A DNA stretch of 64,000 nucleotides from SB11 sp964584305 (GTDB lineage: Bacteria; Bacteroidota; Bacteroidia; UBA8524). This document shows, one piece after another, positions 46,543-56,792 of the stretch; within the stretch, counting starts at the first letter, position 1; the number at the start of each line of letters is the position of its first letter. The DNA lies in NCBI GenBank assembly GCA_964584305.1, contig CAZOZL010000010.1, positions 1-64,000 on the forward strand, given 5' to 3'. Made by a program: the position numbers and the translations under genes. The notes below the pieces were generated by a model, which searched no databases, was not told where the DNA came from, and saw only the letters and a program-made list of their open reading frames with translations.

Positions 46543-48711
46543 ATGAAAAAACTATATACAGTTCTATTTTTAGCAACTATTTCCGCCTCGCTATTGGGTC
46601 AAAAAAAAATTACCCTTGACGATATTTATCTAAAAAATACTTTTGCTATTAGTACTGTATCGGGCTTTGTGCCTTCTACTGATGGCGAAAGCTATTATAA
46701 TTACGAAGGGGACGATACTTTGCATATTGTAAAATATTCATACAAAACAGGCAAAGCAATAGCAACCGTTTTTAATATTTATGATATGGGGGTTGAAAAC
46801 ACAGCCGCCGCATATTATGGCTATACTTTTAGTACTGATGAGACCAAACTATTAATTAGCCTTGAAACCGAGCGTATATACCGCCACAGTACACGCAGTA
46901 AATATTTTGTATATGATTTGAAAGAGAAAAAAACATACCCTGTTTCAACAAAAAAGGTGCGCTATGCTACATTTTCTGCTGATGGTAGTAGGGTAGCCTA
47001 TGTAAGCGATAACAATTTGTTTGTTACCGATTATAAAAACAATAAAACCAAGCAAATAACCACTGACGGCAAAGATGATGCTATAATAAACGGAGCGGTT
47101 GATTGGGTATATGAGGAAGAATTTTCCATGAGTAAAGGCTTTGAATGGAGTCCCGACGGGAAAAAAATTGCCTTTTACCGTTTTGATGAGAGCAAGGTAA
47201 AAAGGTTTAGTATGGATATATATAGGAGTTTATACCCTACTCAAGATGTTTTTAAATACCCGAAAGCAGGCGAAGATAACTCAGTAGTGGATGTGAAAAT
47301 TTATAATTTGAAGACACAAAAAACTATTGATTTGGATGAAGGTAGCGAGAACGACCAATACATTCCCCGTATAAAATGGACTAAAGATGCCAACACACTT
47401 TCTTTCCAACGGATGAACCGCAAGCAAAACAAGCTGGAGCTTATTGTAGCAAATGCCACCAATGGTAGTTTAAAAACCATTTATACAGAAACCAATAAGT
47501 ACTATATAGATATTACTAATAACCTTACTTTTTTAAATGATGGTGAACACTTTATTTTTTCAAGCGAAAAAAGTGGTTTTAACCACTTGTATTTGTATGA
47601 CATGGAAGGGAAAGAAGTGCGCCAACTTACCACTGGCAAATGGGAAGTAGATGCTTTTTACGGTACTGATAAAAAAAATAAATATTTGTACTTTACCTCT
47701 ACCGAAGTATCACACATTAATCGTGAGTTATACAAAATAGATATTAAGGGCAAAAAGAAAACACAACTTACTAAAGGTGGTAGCTCACACTTTTTCACCT
47801 TCAACCCATCGCGTACCTACTATATGGATTTTCATTCCACTGCCAATAAGCCTTATACTCAAGCTATTTATAATAATAAAGGAAAGTTGGTGCGAGAATT
47901 AGCCAATAACAAAGTGCTTGAAGCAAAAATGCAAGAGTATGGTTTTGCCAATGTTGAGTTTAATACCCTAAAAACAAGTGAAGGCACTACACTAAACTAT
48001 TGGATGATAAAACCCAAAAATTTTGACCCCACAAAAAAATATCCACTGCTAATGTTTGTTTATGGTGGACCAGGCAACCAGCAAGTAATGAACCGATGGG
48101 GCGGCAGCAGGGCTATATGGAACCAGTACATGGCACAGCAAGGCTATATTATTGCCTGTGTTGACAATAGAGGAACAGGAGGACGTGGCGAGGAATTTAA
48201 AAAACTTACCTACAAACAACTAGGCAAATATGAAACTATTGACCAAATTGAAGCGGCTCAATATTTTGGTAAGCAAAACTATATTGATGCTCGCCGTATA
48301 GGTATTTGGGGTTGGAGTTATGGCGGCTATATGTCATCGTTATGTATAAGCAAAGGGGCTGCTGTATTTAAAACAGCAGTGGCGGTTGCACCCGTAACCA
48401 ATTGGCGTTTTTACGATAATATTTATACCGAACGTTATATGCAACGCCCACAAGAAAATGCTGATGGATATGATGATAACTCACCCATAAACCATGTAGC
48501 AAAAATAAAAGGAAACTACCTAATAATACACGGCACAGGAGATGATAATGTACACTTTCAAAACTCAGTAGAAATGGTAAATGCCATGATTGAGGCAGGT
48601 GTAAAGTTTGATAGCGAGTATTACCCTAACAAAGCACACGGTATTGGCGGTAGAAAAACACAGTACCATTTATACAACCGCATTAGCTCATTTTTCATTG
48701 AAAAGCTGTAA
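46543..48711 (+). CDS. S9 family dipeptidyl peptidase IV-like protease
   Basis: The 722-residue secreted enzyme has a signal peptide (about 1-19), an N-terminal beta-propeller (about 40-480) containing the EEEFSMSKGFEWSPDG block (Glu pair that binds the substrate amino terminus), and a C-terminal alpha/beta-hydrolase domain. The catalytic triad is Ser592 (GWSYGGY), Asp667 or Asp668 (GTGDDNVHFQ) and His699 (KAHGI). It should release N-terminal X-Pro or X-Ala dipeptides. Two peptide transporters follow on the same strand, so this looks like a peptide-use cluster. Confidence 0.94.
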   Translation: MKKLYTVLFLATISASLLGQKKITLDDIYLKNTFAISTVSGFVPSTDGESYYNYEGDDTLHIVKYSYKTGKAIATVFNIYDMGVENTAAAYYGYTFSTDETKLLISLETERIYRHSTRSKYFVYDLKEKKTYPVSTKKVRYATFSADGSRVAYVSDNNLFVTDYKNNKTKQITTDGKDDAIINGAVDWVYEEEFSMSKGFEWSPDGKKIAFYRFDESKVKRFSMDIYRSLYPTQDVFKYPKAGEDNSVVDVKIYNLKTQKTIDLDEGSENDQYIPRIKWTKDANTLSFQRMNRKQNKLELIVANATNGSLKTIYTETNKYYIDITNNLTFLNDGEHFIFSSEKSGFNHLYLYDMEGKEVRQLTTGKWEVDAFYGTDKKNKYLYFTSTEVSHINRELYKIDIKGKKKTQLTKGGSSHFFTFNPSRTYYMDFHSTANKPYTQAIYNNKGKLVRELANNKVLEAKMQEYGFANVEFNTLKTSEGTTLNYWMIKPKNFDPTKKYPLLMFVYGGPGNQQVMNRWGGSRAIWNQYMAQQGYIIACVDNRGTGGRGEEFKKLTYKQLGKYETIDQIEAAQYFGKQNYIDARRIGIWGWSYGGYMSSLCISKGAAVFKTAVAVAPVTNWRFYDNIYTERYMQRPQENADGYDDNSPINHVAKIKGNYLIIHGTGDDNVHFQNSVEMVNAMIEAGVKFDSEYYPNKAHGIGGRKTQYHLYNRISSFFIEKL

Positions 48712-48770
48712 TTAGCTTGTTTTTCAGGCATTATCACTTAGTTTTACGAAAAAAAATCAAAAAATAATAT

Positions 48771-50687
48771 ATGAGTACTACCAAAGAAAGACACCCTAAG
48801 GGCTTATACTTATTATATATGACAGAGATGTGGGAACGCTTTAGCTACTACGGTATGCGTGCCATTTTCTCATTATATATGATTAACGCTTTGCTTTTTG
48901 ATAAAGCTACTGCCTCAAAAATATTTGGTAGTTTTACAGGTTTGGTGTATTTAACACCCCTTTTAGGCGGTTATATTGCCGACCGTTACTGGGGAAATAG
49001 AAAATCAATAATAATTGGTGGTGCTTTAATGGCAATAGGGCAATTCTTTTTGTTTGCCAGTGGTTCTATTTACGAATCTACTGAAACAGCTACCTTAGTA
49101 ATGTTTACGGGTTTAGGCTTCTTAATTTTAGGAAACGGCTTTTTTAAACCTAATATTTCTACCATGGTGGGCTCGCTATATCCTGACGGAGACCGCCGAG
49201 TAGATTCTGCTTTTACTATATTTTATCAAGGGATAAACTTGGGTGCTTTATTAGCACCACTTATTGCTGGAGGGTTAGGAGAAAGAAAGGATGCAAGTGG
49301 CGCATTAATTCAGGAAGCTTTTAAATGGGGCTTTTTTGCAGCTGGTGTGGGTATGGTTATTAGCCTCATCACCTTTATTTGGTTAAAAAACAAGTATATA
49401 GTTACCCCTGATGGCAAAGCGGTGGGCTTACCTCCAAAATTAGCCTATGATAGAAAAGAAGAGGATACAAAATCATCAAAACTTAGCCCGAAAGTATTAG
49501 GCGTTGCTGCGGCTGCTTTTGTAGGTCTTTTTGCCTTGTTTTATATTCCTTTAGATTTTGACATAATTGGTTCATTTATTTTCTCTATTTCGTTGGTTTT
49601 ACCTGCGGTAATTGTCAGCGACCCATCGCTAACCAAAGTAGAAAAAGATCGAATATGGGTGATATATGTCGTCGCGTTTTTTGTGATTTTCTTTTGGATG
49701 GCGTTTGAGCAGGCAGGTATATCGCTTACCTTTTTTGCCCAAGAACAAACCACTCGTGATTTTAATATTTTTGGCTATGATTGGACTATGCCTGCAAGCT
49801 GGTTTCAATCTTTTAATGCTGCATTTATAGTACTATTAGCACCCGTTGCTGTTAGTATTTGGGGTACATTAAATAAAAAAGGTAGAGAGCCGTCATCACC
49901 CGTAAAACAATCTATGGGTTTGGGCTTTTTAGCACTTGGCTATTTGTTTATAGCATGGGGCGTTTACGGTATTGAACCTTGGGATAAAGTGAGTATGATA
50001 TGGCTGGTAGGCTTATACCTAATACATACAATAGGTGAGTTATGCTTATCGCCTATTGGTTTATCAATGGTGGTGAAGTTAGCACCTGCACGTGTGGTAT
50101 CATTACTTATGGGAGTTTGGTTTATGAGTAACGCCGCTTCAAATAAACTTGCGGGTGAGTTGAGTGCGCTATATCCTGAAGAAGTAAAAATAGAAAACAC
50201 AATAAAATCTGACACTGCTGTCTTAACTTCAGTTGCTTCGCAAGCTATTGACAGTACTGTTTGGGAACAATCAGCCAAGGAGATGTATAAACTTCCTGTT
50301 GCTAATATCAAATTTGAAGGTGAAAAGAAGGATGATATGGACACTATTTCATCATTCAAGCTTACAGAAAATAAGATAGCTGTTTCAGTATATCACCTCA
50401 AATTGATGCACTTAACCAGTAAAGACATAAAAAGTGCTGTTGTAACTACTGATGGTAAATACTTAGTAGGGTATAAAGAAACGAAACGAAAAACTAAGGA
50501 GGGTGAAATACTTGAGAAAGAATTGGAAGTATGGAATTTAAAACCTGCTAAACCTGTTTTCTTAGGTATGGAAATTAATAACCTGTTCGATTTTTTTATG
50601 ATATTTGTATATATGGCAGGGGCGGGAGCTCTGCTGCTATATGCCATACATAAATGGTTGCTAAAAATGATGCACGGTGTACTTTAA
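48771..50687 (+). CDS. POT-family peptide/proton symporter with C-terminal insertion
   Basis: The 638-residue integral membrane protein has the POT signature ExxERFSYYG at the N-terminus (EMWERFSYYGM) and FYQGINLGALLAPLIAGGLGE. It imports di/tripeptides with protons. A polar insertion (about 465-595) lies between two late transmembrane helices. It follows the DPP-IV-like gene by 59 bp. Confidence 0.93.
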   Translation: MSTTKERHPKGLYLLYMTEMWERFSYYGMRAIFSLYMINALLFDKATASKIFGSFTGLVYLTPLLGGYIADRYWGNRKSIIIGGALMAIGQFFLFASGSIYESTETATLVMFTGLGFLILGNGFFKPNISTMVGSLYPDGDRRVDSAFTIFYQGINLGALLAPLIAGGLGERKDASGALIQEAFKWGFFAAGVGMVISLITFIWLKNKYIVTPDGKAVGLPPKLAYDRKEEDTKSSKLSPKVLGVAAAAFVGLFALFYIPLDFDIIGSFIFSISLVLPAVIVSDPSLTKVEKDRIWVIYVVAFFVIFFWMAFEQAGISLTFFAQEQTTRDFNIFGYDWTMPASWFQSFNAAFIVLLAPVAVSIWGTLNKKGREPSSPVKQSMGLGFLALGYLFIAWGVYGIEPWDKVSMIWLVGLYLIHTIGELCLSPIGLSMVVKLAPARVVSLLMGVWFMSNAASNKLAGELSALYPEEVKIENTIKSDTAVLTSVASQAIDSTVWEQSAKEMYKLPVANIKFEGEKKDDMDTISSFKLTENKIAVSVYHLKLMHLTSKDIKSAVVTTDGKYLVGYKETKRKTKEGEILEKELEVWNLKPAKPVFLGMEINNLFDFFMIFVYMAGAGALLLYAIHKWLLKMMHGVL

Positions 50688-50775
50688 CACCACATTTTAT
50701 AACTTTATACAACCAAAGCCTTGCTTTTTGCAGGGCTTTGTTATTTTTACAAAAAAATTAATCTAAAATTCACTA

Positions 50776-52482
50776 ATGAGTAACAAAGAACAAAAACACC
50801 CTAAAGGTCTTTACGTGCTGTTTTTCACAGAGATGTGGGAACGTTTTGGCTACTACCTTATGTTGGGTATCTTCTCGCTATATATGCTGGATAGCTGGGA
50901 TGCTGGAGGGATGGGCTTTTCTAACGAAGAAAAATCAGATGTGTATGGCACATACCTTGGTTTGGTATATCTCACCCCATTTATTGGTGGTTTGCTTGCC
51001 GATAGAGTTTTTGGTTATCGAAAATCAATAGTTGCAGGAGGTCTCTTAATGGCTGCTGGCTACTTTGGCTTATCCATACATGGCGAAACTGCTTTTTATA
51101 TTTCACTACTGCTTATAATTTTAGGCAATGGTTTCTTTAAACCCAATATCTCAACCCTTGTAGGTAATTTATATAACGATGACCGCTACCGTGATAATAA
51201 AGATGCGGGCTACAACATCTTTTATATGGGTATAAACATTGGTGCATTTGTGTGCAACTTTGTAGCTGCTTATATGCGTAATAGTTTCGGCTGGGGATAT
51301 GCCTTTATTGCAGCAGGTGTGGGTATGCTTGTAGGTATTGTAATATTTGTTATATTCACTCGCCATATTAAAGAAGCTGATGTACGCAAGCCCGTCCAAA
51401 AGGGCGATATGTCTTTAGCTAAAATATTTGGTTTTGTTTTGATACCTATGTTTGCTTTTGGGGTATTAGGCTATCTTATCCCTGGTAATCTTTTAGGTTC
51501 TGATACTAACGATGCTTTTATTATCGGCGTAATACCTGTTATACTGTTTTTTGTTTATTTAATGGTTACCGCCAGTAAAGAAGATAAACGCCCCATTGCT
51601 GCACTATTATCAGTATATGCCTGCTTAGTAATATTTTGGGCTGTATTTCACCAAAATGGTGATGCGCTCACAGTGTGGGCAGAGGACTATACCGACCGTG
51701 AAGTACCCGCCTCTATTGAAACAACAGCTGCGAGAATTAGTATGGATCAAACGATAGTTTACCATGAAAGTGTTGATTATTCGGAAAAGAGATTTGCTAA
51801 ATATACCGACAGCCTTTCAACGGTTAAAGACCAGTATAAAGAGGCTAATCAAATAGATTCCGTAAAAAGTATTACCAAGCTAATTAAACAAAGAGAAGAC
51901 TCAAGGAAGTACCTCTCTAATTTAGTACCCGAAAAATGGCCTGAAAAAGGAAAGAGCCTAAAACTCGTTTCTACCGAGATATATCAATCTGTAAACCCAT
52001 TTTGGATTATATTATTAACGCCCATTATTGTTGGGCTTTTCGGTTGGCTACGGAGAAAGAAAAAAGCCATTAGCACACCCACCAAAATTGCTTTAGGTTT
52101 ATTTATCACTGCATTATCGGCATTGGTAATGGTAGGCGCAGTGCAAGCCACCAACCTTGATAGCGAAAAAGCCAGTAGCTGGTGGTTAATTATGACGTAT
52201 GGCGTTATCACCATTGGCGAATTATGTTTATCGCCTATGGGCTTGTCATTAGTATCAAAACTAAGTCCGCCCCGTATTACTGCTCTTATGATGGGAGGGT
52301 TTTTCCTTTCTACTGCCGTTGGTAATAAACTATCGGGGATGTTATCAGGTTTGTGGGAAGGTTTTGATGATAAATCAAATTTCTTCTTAGTAAACTTTGC
52401 ATTGGCAATTGCCGCCACCTTAATGATGGTTTTCTTACTGAAATTCTTAAAATCAGTAATGAAAGAGAAAAATATATCGTAA
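50776..52482 (+). CDS. POT-family peptide/proton symporter, second paralogue
   Basis: The 568-residue protein carries EMWERFGYYLML and FYMGINIGAFVCNFVA. It differs from its upstream neighbour by a polar insertion (about 305-400) in the middle of the chain, rather than near the end. The two genes are 88 bp apart and end at one terminator, so they form one operon with the peptidase or a tandem pair. Confidence 0.93.
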   Translation: MSNKEQKHPKGLYVLFFTEMWERFGYYLMLGIFSLYMLDSWDAGGMGFSNEEKSDVYGTYLGLVYLTPFIGGLLADRVFGYRKSIVAGGLLMAAGYFGLSIHGETAFYISLLLIILGNGFFKPNISTLVGNLYNDDRYRDNKDAGYNIFYMGINIGAFVCNFVAAYMRNSFGWGYAFIAAGVGMLVGIVIFVIFTRHIKEADVRKPVQKGDMSLAKIFGFVLIPMFAFGVLGYLIPGNLLGSDTNDAFIIGVIPVILFFVYLMVTASKEDKRPIAALLSVYACLVIFWAVFHQNGDALTVWAEDYTDREVPASIETTAARISMDQTIVYHESVDYSEKRFAKYTDSLSTVKDQYKEANQIDSVKSITKLIKQREDSRKYLSNLVPEKWPEKGKSLKLVSTEIYQSVNPFWIILLTPIIVGLFGWLRRKKKAISTPTKIALGLFITALSALVMVGAVQATNLDSEKASSWWLIMTYGVITIGELCLSPMGLSLVSKLSPPRITALMMGGFFLSTAVGNKLSGMLSGLWEGFDDKSNFFLVNFALAIAATLMMVFLLKFLKSVMKEKNIS

Positions 52483-52504
52483 TATTATTGTTAGCTATGC
52501 TATT

Positions 52505-52540
52505 AAAAGAGCCAGCCCACTATGTGGGCTGGCTCTTTTA
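52505..52540 (+). terminator. Intrinsic terminator, shared by convergent genes
   Basis: A perfect 16-bp stem with a TAT loop (arms AAAAGAGCCAGCCCAC / GTGGGCTGGCTCTTTT) lies 22 bp after the second POT gene. It sits 57 bp from the end of the convergent TonB receptor gene and could serve both strands. Confidence 0.93.
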
Positions 52541-52596
52541 GTTTAACGTGAGTTTGTTGCATATATGAGTATAGGCCGTTGCAACAGCCTTTAAAT

Positions 52597-55056
52597 TTAA
52601 AACTTCATCATTAGAGTAACAAAAAAGTGGGTAGTTGCTGCGGGGAAAAATGCGGCAGGCGTGGTAATCGTTTTGTTGCCTTGTGCATCTTGCTGCTGGG
52701 TGCTTACAAAAGCCCCTATTGCCCCTGATGGGCTGTATAATGTATTAGTAATATTGTTTACTCTAAAACTTAGGGTTTGCTCGCCAACACCTGTCCATTG
52801 TTGTAGCTTAAGGTACAAACCTGCATCTATAACGGTATAGGCATCCAAACTTAGGGTTTCGGTTTCTGTATTATCAATATATTGTTTGCCTACATAACGT
52901 CCGCTAATATTAACTGACAAATAACTTACAGGACTATATTTAATACCCTGATTTATGATTATAGCAGGACTTAAAGCTGGCTGCACATTACTAAAGTTTG
53001 TGCCTTGTGAGCCTAAGCTATTCCCTTGTGCATCACTCACGCTATAAAACTGGGTAAAGCTACTAATGCGGTTATCGCTAATATTACTGGCATGGGTAAG
53101 GGCTATACGAGATGTAATATTCCACTGCCCTTCAATTTCAATACCTGCACGGTAACCACTGCCGCTGTTTTGAGTAATTGCTGCCCCAAACTGGTTAGTA
53201 AAACCCGTATTTGCTATTTGGTTTTCAAATGCCATATAATAGATATTGGCATTTAACCATAGGTTTTTTGTGCTCATATTTGTTCCTAATTCAATATCAT
53301 AAACTACTTCGGGGTTCAACTCATCCTGCTTTATATCACGGTAGGTAAGGTCATCTCTTAAATAATCGAAACGGGTAGGTTCGCGCCCTGTCATTCCTGC
53401 CATTATATACAATGAAGTGTTTTTTGATGCGGCATACCTAAGCCCTGCTTTTGGGTTGATAAATAACCATTCCATAGGCTCTACATTGTACTGTGTAAAT
53501 AAATACTGCTGCGCTTTTGGAGTGTATGTCCATGTGGCACGGCGAGTCATTATATCAGCAAAAAGAATGGTTTTTTTCCCCAATGAATAACTGGCTTTCA
53601 CAAAAGCACTCATCTCTTGTTTTACCCCTGTATTAAAATATACAGTATGTTCTGGTGCTATACCCACGGGCATTATATTTGCCCAAATAGCTTGCATAAA
53701 GTGGTCGCTTTCAAAACGGTTGGCATGAATACCTCCGCTTATTTGAAGTTTTTTTGTAGTGTAGTTTAGCGAAGCATACCCGCCAATAGATTTTTGATTT
53801 AAGCGATACCGATTAATAAAATCGGTTGCCGTAACAGTATCATTCCCCCTATACACAGTGTCGGGCATATTTTGGAAGGCAAAAGGTTGATTATAAAAAC
53901 GGACATCAAAATAAGGGGCAACCCCTTTTACATAGTAGGCAGAAGCCGAAAGATTAAGTTTTGAGTTGAAATGATAGGTATATTGTAGCTGGTAAAAATT
54001 TTGGCGAAACTCATCACGTTCGGCAGCAGTTAATGGATTAAGAGTGCGATTATTTTCAAGTGTCATTTTATCAATACCCAAATATGCCAATTGAGATTGT
54101 GATACACCACCCCAAGCATTAAATTTTAATACCGATTTTTTGCCAAAATACCCTGCACTCACAAAATAGGTTCTATTGCGGGTGTTTGAATTTTGACGAT
54201 AACCATCGGATGACAAGTCGGATAATCTACCGTAAAAAGCTACTTTACCATTTGCCAGCCGCCCTGTTTGATACTCTAAAGTATTGCGGTAGGCATTGAA
54301 TGAACCATACCCTGAATGAAAGGTAAACGCTGGTTTTTCAGTTAAACTTTTAGAGGTTACACTTACCGAGCCTCCAAAAGCGGCTGCCCCGTTGTTGCTC
54401 GTTCCCACGCCCCGCTGTATTTGTATTTGCTGTGCGCTACTGGCAAGGTCGGCAAAGTTGTTGGTAAAGAAACCCTGATTTTGAGGGTCGTTAATAGGTA
54501 CACCGTTAATGGTAAAATTAATACGGGTTTGGTCTATCCCTCTGATACGAAAATACGAGTAGCCCATTCCATTACCCGCATCACTGTATGAGTTAATAGA
54601 GGGTGTACCACTAATAAGCGTAGGAATATCTGCCCCTACATACTCTTGCTCAATAGTTTTTTGGCTAAGGTTAGTTTGGGTAACAGGTGTTTTTGCAGAG
54701 GCTATAAAAGCTGAAACCACCACTTCTTGGCTTTCTACCACCAAGGGAGAAAGTGTGATAAGTAGTTCCTTAGTTTTTTGGCTCTCGCTAATAGAAACTC
54801 GTTGTTCGTAGGGGGTGTATCCCACATGAGTGATACGAAGCAAGTAATTGCCCGCAGAAATTTGGTGCAAGCTAAACCTACCTACCCTATTGGTAGAAGA
54901 CTGCTTAATGGTTTTGCTAAATTGTAGTAACTCAATAGTAACATCGGTAACAGGATTGCCTGAAACTTGATTAAATACTAAACCACTTAAATCTTGAGAA
55001 ACAGCACTTGTAAAAAAAACAGTACTTAAAGTGAAAGCTAAAATGTAACGTAACAT
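52597..55056 (-). CDS. TonB-dependent receptor under TPP riboswitch, probable thiamin importer
   Basis: The 819-residue protein has a signal peptide (about 1-20), a carboxypeptidase-regulatory-like domain (about 22-105), a plug (about 118-230, with FRIRGIDQTRINFTINGVP and RGVGTSNNGAAAFGGSV) and a beta-barrel ending in FVTLMMKF. A TPP riboswitch lies directly upstream on the same strand. TPP-regulated TonB receptors are known in this phylum and are thought to take up thiamin or its precursors. No thi synthesis gene adjoins it here, so the ligand assignment rests on the riboswitch. Confidence 0.92.
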   Translation of the reverse strand: MLRYILAFTLSTVFFTSAVSQDLSGLVFNQVSGNPVTDVTIELLQFSKTIKQSSTNRVGRFSLHQISAGNYLLRITHVGYTPYEQRVSISESQKTKELLITLSPLVVESQEVVVSAFIASAKTPVTQTNLSQKTIEQEYVGADIPTLISGTPSINSYSDAGNGMGYSYFRIRGIDQTRINFTINGVPINDPQNQGFFTNNFADLASSAQQIQIQRGVGTSNNGAAAFGGSVSVTSKSLTEKPAFTFHSGYGSFNAYRNTLEYQTGRLANGKVAFYGRLSDLSSDGYRQNSNTRNRTYFVSAGYFGKKSVLKFNAWGGVSQSQLAYLGIDKMTLENNRTLNPLTAAERDEFRQNFYQLQYTYHFNSKLNLSASAYYVKGVAPYFDVRFYNQPFAFQNMPDTVYRGNDTVTATDFINRYRLNQKSIGGYASLNYTTKKLQISGGIHANRFESDHFMQAIWANIMPVGIAPEHTVYFNTGVKQEMSAFVKASYSLGKKTILFADIMTRRATWTYTPKAQQYLFTQYNVEPMEWLFINPKAGLRYAASKNTSLYIMAGMTGREPTRFDYLRDDLTYRDIKQDELNPEVVYDIELGTNMSTKNLWLNANIYYMAFENQIANTGFTNQFGAAITQNSGSGYRAGIEIEGQWNITSRIALTHASNISDNRISSFTQFYSVSDAQGNSLGSQGTNFSNVQPALSPAIIINQGIKYSPVSYLSVNISGRYVGKQYIDNTETETLSLDAYTVIDAGLYLKLQQWTGVGEQTLSFRVNNITNTLYSPSGAIGAFVSTQQQDAQGNKTITTPAAFFPAATTHFFVTLMMKF

Positions 55057-55136
55057 TTTTGATGAATGTATTTTGGTTTAACAATAGCACATAGCAGGGG
55101 TAGCCACACGCCTTAAAAAATTGTTAGAACCGTCTT

Positions 55137-55272
55137 ATTCCCTTCGCAGGTATTATCCTGTATCAGGTTCAAAGGGTGTAATCTCAGCCTCCATTAGTTA
55201 TAGTTACCTGTTTACCGTTAAAAAAAACTGTAAAACAAAAAATCATTTAAACTAAAGGAAGCACCCCTAAAG
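55137..55272 (-). ncRNA. TPP (thiamin pyrophosphate) riboswitch
   Basis: On the minus strand the THI-box landmarks occur in the right order: GGGGTGC (55267-55261), CTGAGA (55187-55182), ACCTGAT (55168-55162), GGATAATACC (55158-55149) and GAAGGG (55145-55140). The variable P3 arm is long, closed by CTTTAGT pairing with ACTAATGG. It sits 80 bp before the ATG of the TonB receptor. No obvious terminator hairpin separates them, so control may be at translation or through another structure. Confidence 0.93.
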
Positions 55273-55321
55273 ATTCATCTTCGGTGCAAAGCAAGTCAAA
55301 AAAATTGAGAATGTTTGCTAA

Positions 55322-56476
55322 TTAACGTTTATTTCCCAGTTCAGTAACAGTTTTTATTAATCCTTTACCAAACCGATTTTTTATATCATCCATAGCCTTA
55401 TAAAGATCTTGCCGCTCGGGGGTGTTTTCAAACATATTTACTTGCCCCAAACCGTGTACTAAACTACCAAACCGTATTCCTATAAGCCTCACCATCCGTT
55501 TTTTATAATACGCTTTCTCAAAAATAGCACGTACTTTTTCCAATAGCAAATGGTCAGCATGGGTGTGTATAATTACGCTTTGCTGGGTATGGGTTTCAAA
55601 ATTTTCGTAACGAATTTTTACAGCCACATTACCTGTGATAAAATTTTCTTTACGCAAGCGGTGTGTAAGCTCTGATACCATACCTGCCAATACTCTATCT
55701 AAAAAAAGCACCTCATTAGTATCTGTATGGAAAGTGGTTTCAGTACTTATAGATTTACGCTCGTGGTAGGGTTTTACTTCACTATTGTCTATCCCATTAG
55801 CTTTTTGCCAAGCATAGCCTCCATATTCACCATATTTATTTTCTAAAAAACTCTTCGTTAGTTCTGCTAATTGCCCAATAGTTTGTATGCCTATTTTACC
55901 CAAAGAGGCTTGCATTTTTTTACCCAACATGGGTATTTTACCCACGGGCAATGGTGCTAAAAATATTTTTACTTTATCTTTTGGCACATACAATTCACCG
56001 TTTGGTTTTGACTGATTAGTCGCAATTTTAGCCACACATTTGTTTATTGATAAGCCAAAAGAAATAGGTAGTCCAGTATTTTTAATAATAGTTTGGCGTA
56101 GTTCTTTAGTCCACTTATAGCAGCCAAAAAACCTATCCATACCGCTTATATCAATATAAAACTCATCAATAGATGATTTTTGCATTAATGGAGAACGTTC
56201 GGCAATAATATCGGTTACCATTTTAGAGTGTTTGCTATACTCACCCATACTGCCTTTTACAAAAATAGCATGAGGGCAAAGTTTTTTAGCTTGCCTTGAG
56301 GGCATGGCAGAATGTATGCCATACCTACGCGCTTCGTAACTGCAAGAGGCTACTACACCTCTATCACTATACCCACCCACAACAACGGGTTTACCATTTA
56401 AACGGGGGTCTAAAAGGCGTTCTACTGAAACAAAAAACGAGTCTAAATCTATATGTACTATATGCCTATCTTCCAA
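55322..56476 (-). CDS. dinB: DNA polymerase IV DinB
   Basis: The 384-residue Y-family translesion polymerase starts at a TTG, which gives the normal family opening RHIVHIDLDSFFVSVE. The active-site acidic residues are in HIDLDSFF and SSIDEFYIDISG, and SYEARRYGIHSAMP is the fingers block. The little-finger domain runs to the C-terminus (about 240-340), but a canonical clamp-binding motif is not obvious in the last residues. A TATATTTG box lies 13 bases before the start. Confidence 0.95.
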   Translation of the reverse strand: MEDRHIVHIDLDSFFVSVERLLDPRLNGKPVVVGGYSDRGVVASCSYEARRYGIHSAMPSRQAKKLCPHAIFVKGSMGEYSKHSKMVTDIIAERSPLMQKSSIDEFYIDISGMDRFFGCYKWTKELRQTIIKNTGLPISFGLSINKCVAKIATNQSKPNGELYVPKDKVKIFLAPLPVGKIPMLGKKMQASLGKIGIQTIGQLAELTKSFLENKYGEYGGYAWQKANGIDNSEVKPYHERKSISTETTFHTDTNEVLFLDRVLAGMVSELTHRLRKENFITGNVAVKIRYENFETHTQQSVIIHTHADHLLLEKVRAIFEKAYYKKRMVRLIGIRFGSLVHGLGQVNMFENTPERQDLYKAMDDIKNRFGKGLIKTVTELGNKR

Positions 56477-56489
56477 AATACTACAATAA

Positions 56490-56497
56490 CAAATATA
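56490..56497 (-). promoter_or_regulatory. Predicted -7 box (TATATTTG) of dinB
   Basis: The minus strand reads TATATTTG 13 bases before the TTG start. Confidence 0.45.
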
Positions 56498-56713
56498 GCC
56501 ATTAGAACCCTTAAAAGCACACAGGCATAAGGCGTGCCTAACAACTGTTTTGCAATAGAGTAGTATGCTGCCCTAAACAAAGATTTGCAAAAGGTTTTAG
56601 CTTTTTGTTATAGTGATAGTCTTTCATTCGGTTATTTTCATCCCCCTCACCCCCTTCGCTTTTACTCAACATCTCGCAAGCTCAATTCACCTACCTACAA
56701 GGGAGACCATGAA

Positions 56714-56742
56714 CAGCAGCAGGTTGAAACCTGCTGCAAGAA
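56714..56742 (+). repeat. Dispersed hairpin repeat R1, copy c (core only)
   Basis: GCAGCAGGTT-GA-AACCTGCTGC has perfect 10-bp arms. It is followed by AAGAACACACGG, not the AACGCCTGAATGG tail of copies a and b. Confidence 0.75.
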
Positions 56743-56747
56743 CACAC

Positions 56748-56789
56748 GGATTGCCACGATAGCCTAAGAAGGTTATCTCGCAATGACGC
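56748..56789 (+). repeat. Inverted-repeat element of the ATTGCCACG...CGCAATGACG type
   Basis: The ends GGATTGCCACG and CGCAATGACG bracket a short middle. The same end motifs occur in a palindromic repeat that, from memory, is scattered in several bacterial phyla. I cannot confirm the match without a database. Confidence 0.4.
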
Positions 56790-56792
56790 GTC

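Noticed and set aside
56585..56767. Open frame of 60 codons on the plus strand
   Set aside because: It runs into the R1 repeat, has no ribosome-binding site or recognisable domain, and a low-complexity composition. Treated as a chance frame.
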